A DNA stretch of 6,629 nucleotides from Zoogloeaceae bacterium (lineage in GTDB: Bacteria > Pseudomonadota > Gammaproteobacteria > Burkholderiales > Rhodocyclaceae): contig JAISLJ010000177.1 in the NCBI GenBank assembly GCA_031290955.1, forward strand, positions 1 to 6,629, written 5' to 3'. The stretch's first letter is position 1. Each line of letters starts with the position of its first letter. Below, in pieces: positions 6,498 through 6,629 of this stretch. Below the pieces are notes generated by a model. It was not told the DNA's origin. It saw nothing but the letters and a program-made list of their open reading frames with translations, and searched no databases. The position numbers and the translations under genes are program-made.

Positions 6498-6510
6498 CCA
6501 GCCGGTTTTT
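6401..6510 (+). ncRNA. Candidate structured RNA encoded by the repeat unit
   Basis: Two helices can be drawn by eye. Helix 1 pairs 6401-6405 (GGCCG) with 6432-6436, and 6406-6411 with 6423-6428, around an 11-base loop, with a 3-base bulge (6429-6431). Helix 2 pairs 6437-6443 (CGGCTGG) with 6498-6504 (CCAGCCG). It continues, after a one-sided 10-base bulge, into 6454-6463 with 6488-6497, and a T-run follows at 6506-6510. The four changes in copy 2 all fall on paired positions. No promoter was found and the family is unknown. A repetitive extragenic element with no RNA product would be the main alternative. Confidence 0.35.
6437..6510 (+). terminator. Possible rho-independent terminator at the end of repeat copy 1
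   Basis: CGGCTGG (6437-6443) pairs perfectly with CCAGCCG (6498-6504), and G plus five T residues follow. The loop is long (54 bases) but holds a second stem that directly abuts the right arm, making one composite hairpin. It could end the symporter transcript or a small RNA made from the repeat. The large loop makes it atypical. Confidence 0.35.
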
Positions 6511-6512
6511 CA
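6498..6512 (+). repeat. 15-base spacer between the two repeat copies, T-run included
   Basis: The spacer reads CCAGCCGGTTTTTCA. Its first part is the reverse complement of CGGCTGG at 6437-6443 in the copy before it, and it is followed by five T residues (6506-6510). Whether it also follows copy 2 cannot be seen, because the window ends there. If it does, the array is a true tandem repeat with a 132-base unit. Confidence 0.7.
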
Positions 6513-6629
6513 CCTTGTATCTTCCCCTTGCAGGCCGAAACGGATAGATTCCACCCGTTTGACCGGCCCGGCTGGATAGTTCGTTGCGCCCTTGGAACAG
6601 AGATGATTCCGTGAGAGAGCCAGGAGCGT
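6513..6629 (+). repeat. 117-base direct repeat, copy 2, reaching the window edge
   Basis: This is the second copy, offset exactly 132 bases from copy 1, with 113 of 117 bases identical. The homology reaches the last base of the window, so the real unit or array may continue. The substitutions keep or improve the pairing of the stems described for copy 1. Confidence 0.95.

Noticed and set aside
5963..6629. Reverse-strand frame open through both repeats, in step with the 132-base period (44 codons)
   Set aside because: It continues antisense into the symporter and has no start codon in the right place. Three of the four differences between copies would change the amino acid, which does not favour coding.
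6381..6629. CRISPR array
   Set aside because: The repeated units are 117 bases long, far above CRISPR repeats, and only one 15-base spacer is present. No cas gene is seen.

Overview
The window is GC-rich and densely packed, and every supported gene reads on the + strand. A hemD-hemX-hemY cluster followed by a DUF485/YjcH-like gene and an ActP-like symporter points to a proteobacterium. A betaproteobacterium is most likely and a gammaproteobacterium is possible. This is inferred from gene content only; there is no rRNA or marker gene to settle it.

Layout. Positions 3-611 hold the 3' part of an unrecognised membrane protein gene, open at the left edge. Positions 618-908 hold a small unrecognised gene whose product resembles the soluble C-terminal part of its neighbour, so the pair looks like a duplicated domain. 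Next come hemD (uroporphyrinogen-III synthase), hemX (single-pass membrane protein with a coiled coil) and hemY (membrane TPR protein of the heme pathway). A 13-bp hairpin lies between hemD and hemX. A 12-bp tandem duplication spans the hemY stop codon. After a 62-base gap come a 78-residue zinc-ribbon-like orphan, a DUF485 protein whose ATG overlaps the orphan's stop codon, and a 514-residue sodium:solute symporter of the ActP type. The last 271 bases have no gene. They hold two near-identical 117-base units at a 132-base period, the second ending exactly at the window edge.

How the genes work together. HemD closes the first tetrapyrrole ring. HemX and HemY are membrane proteins classically encoded beside it. 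The DUF485-symporter pair probably imports acetate or a similar short monocarboxylate. The tight spacing suggests one transcript from the left edge through hemY, and a second unit from 4221 to 6358.

The most unusual items are at the right end and in the symporter. All four differences between the repeat copies fall on predicted stem positions, and three of them exchange a Watson-Crick pair for G-U when read on the + strand. This is what a structured RNA would show, but it rests on only two copies. The symporter has lost the Asp and Ser of the helix motif that is GDYMS in E. coli ActP, which raises doubt about ordinary sodium coupling.
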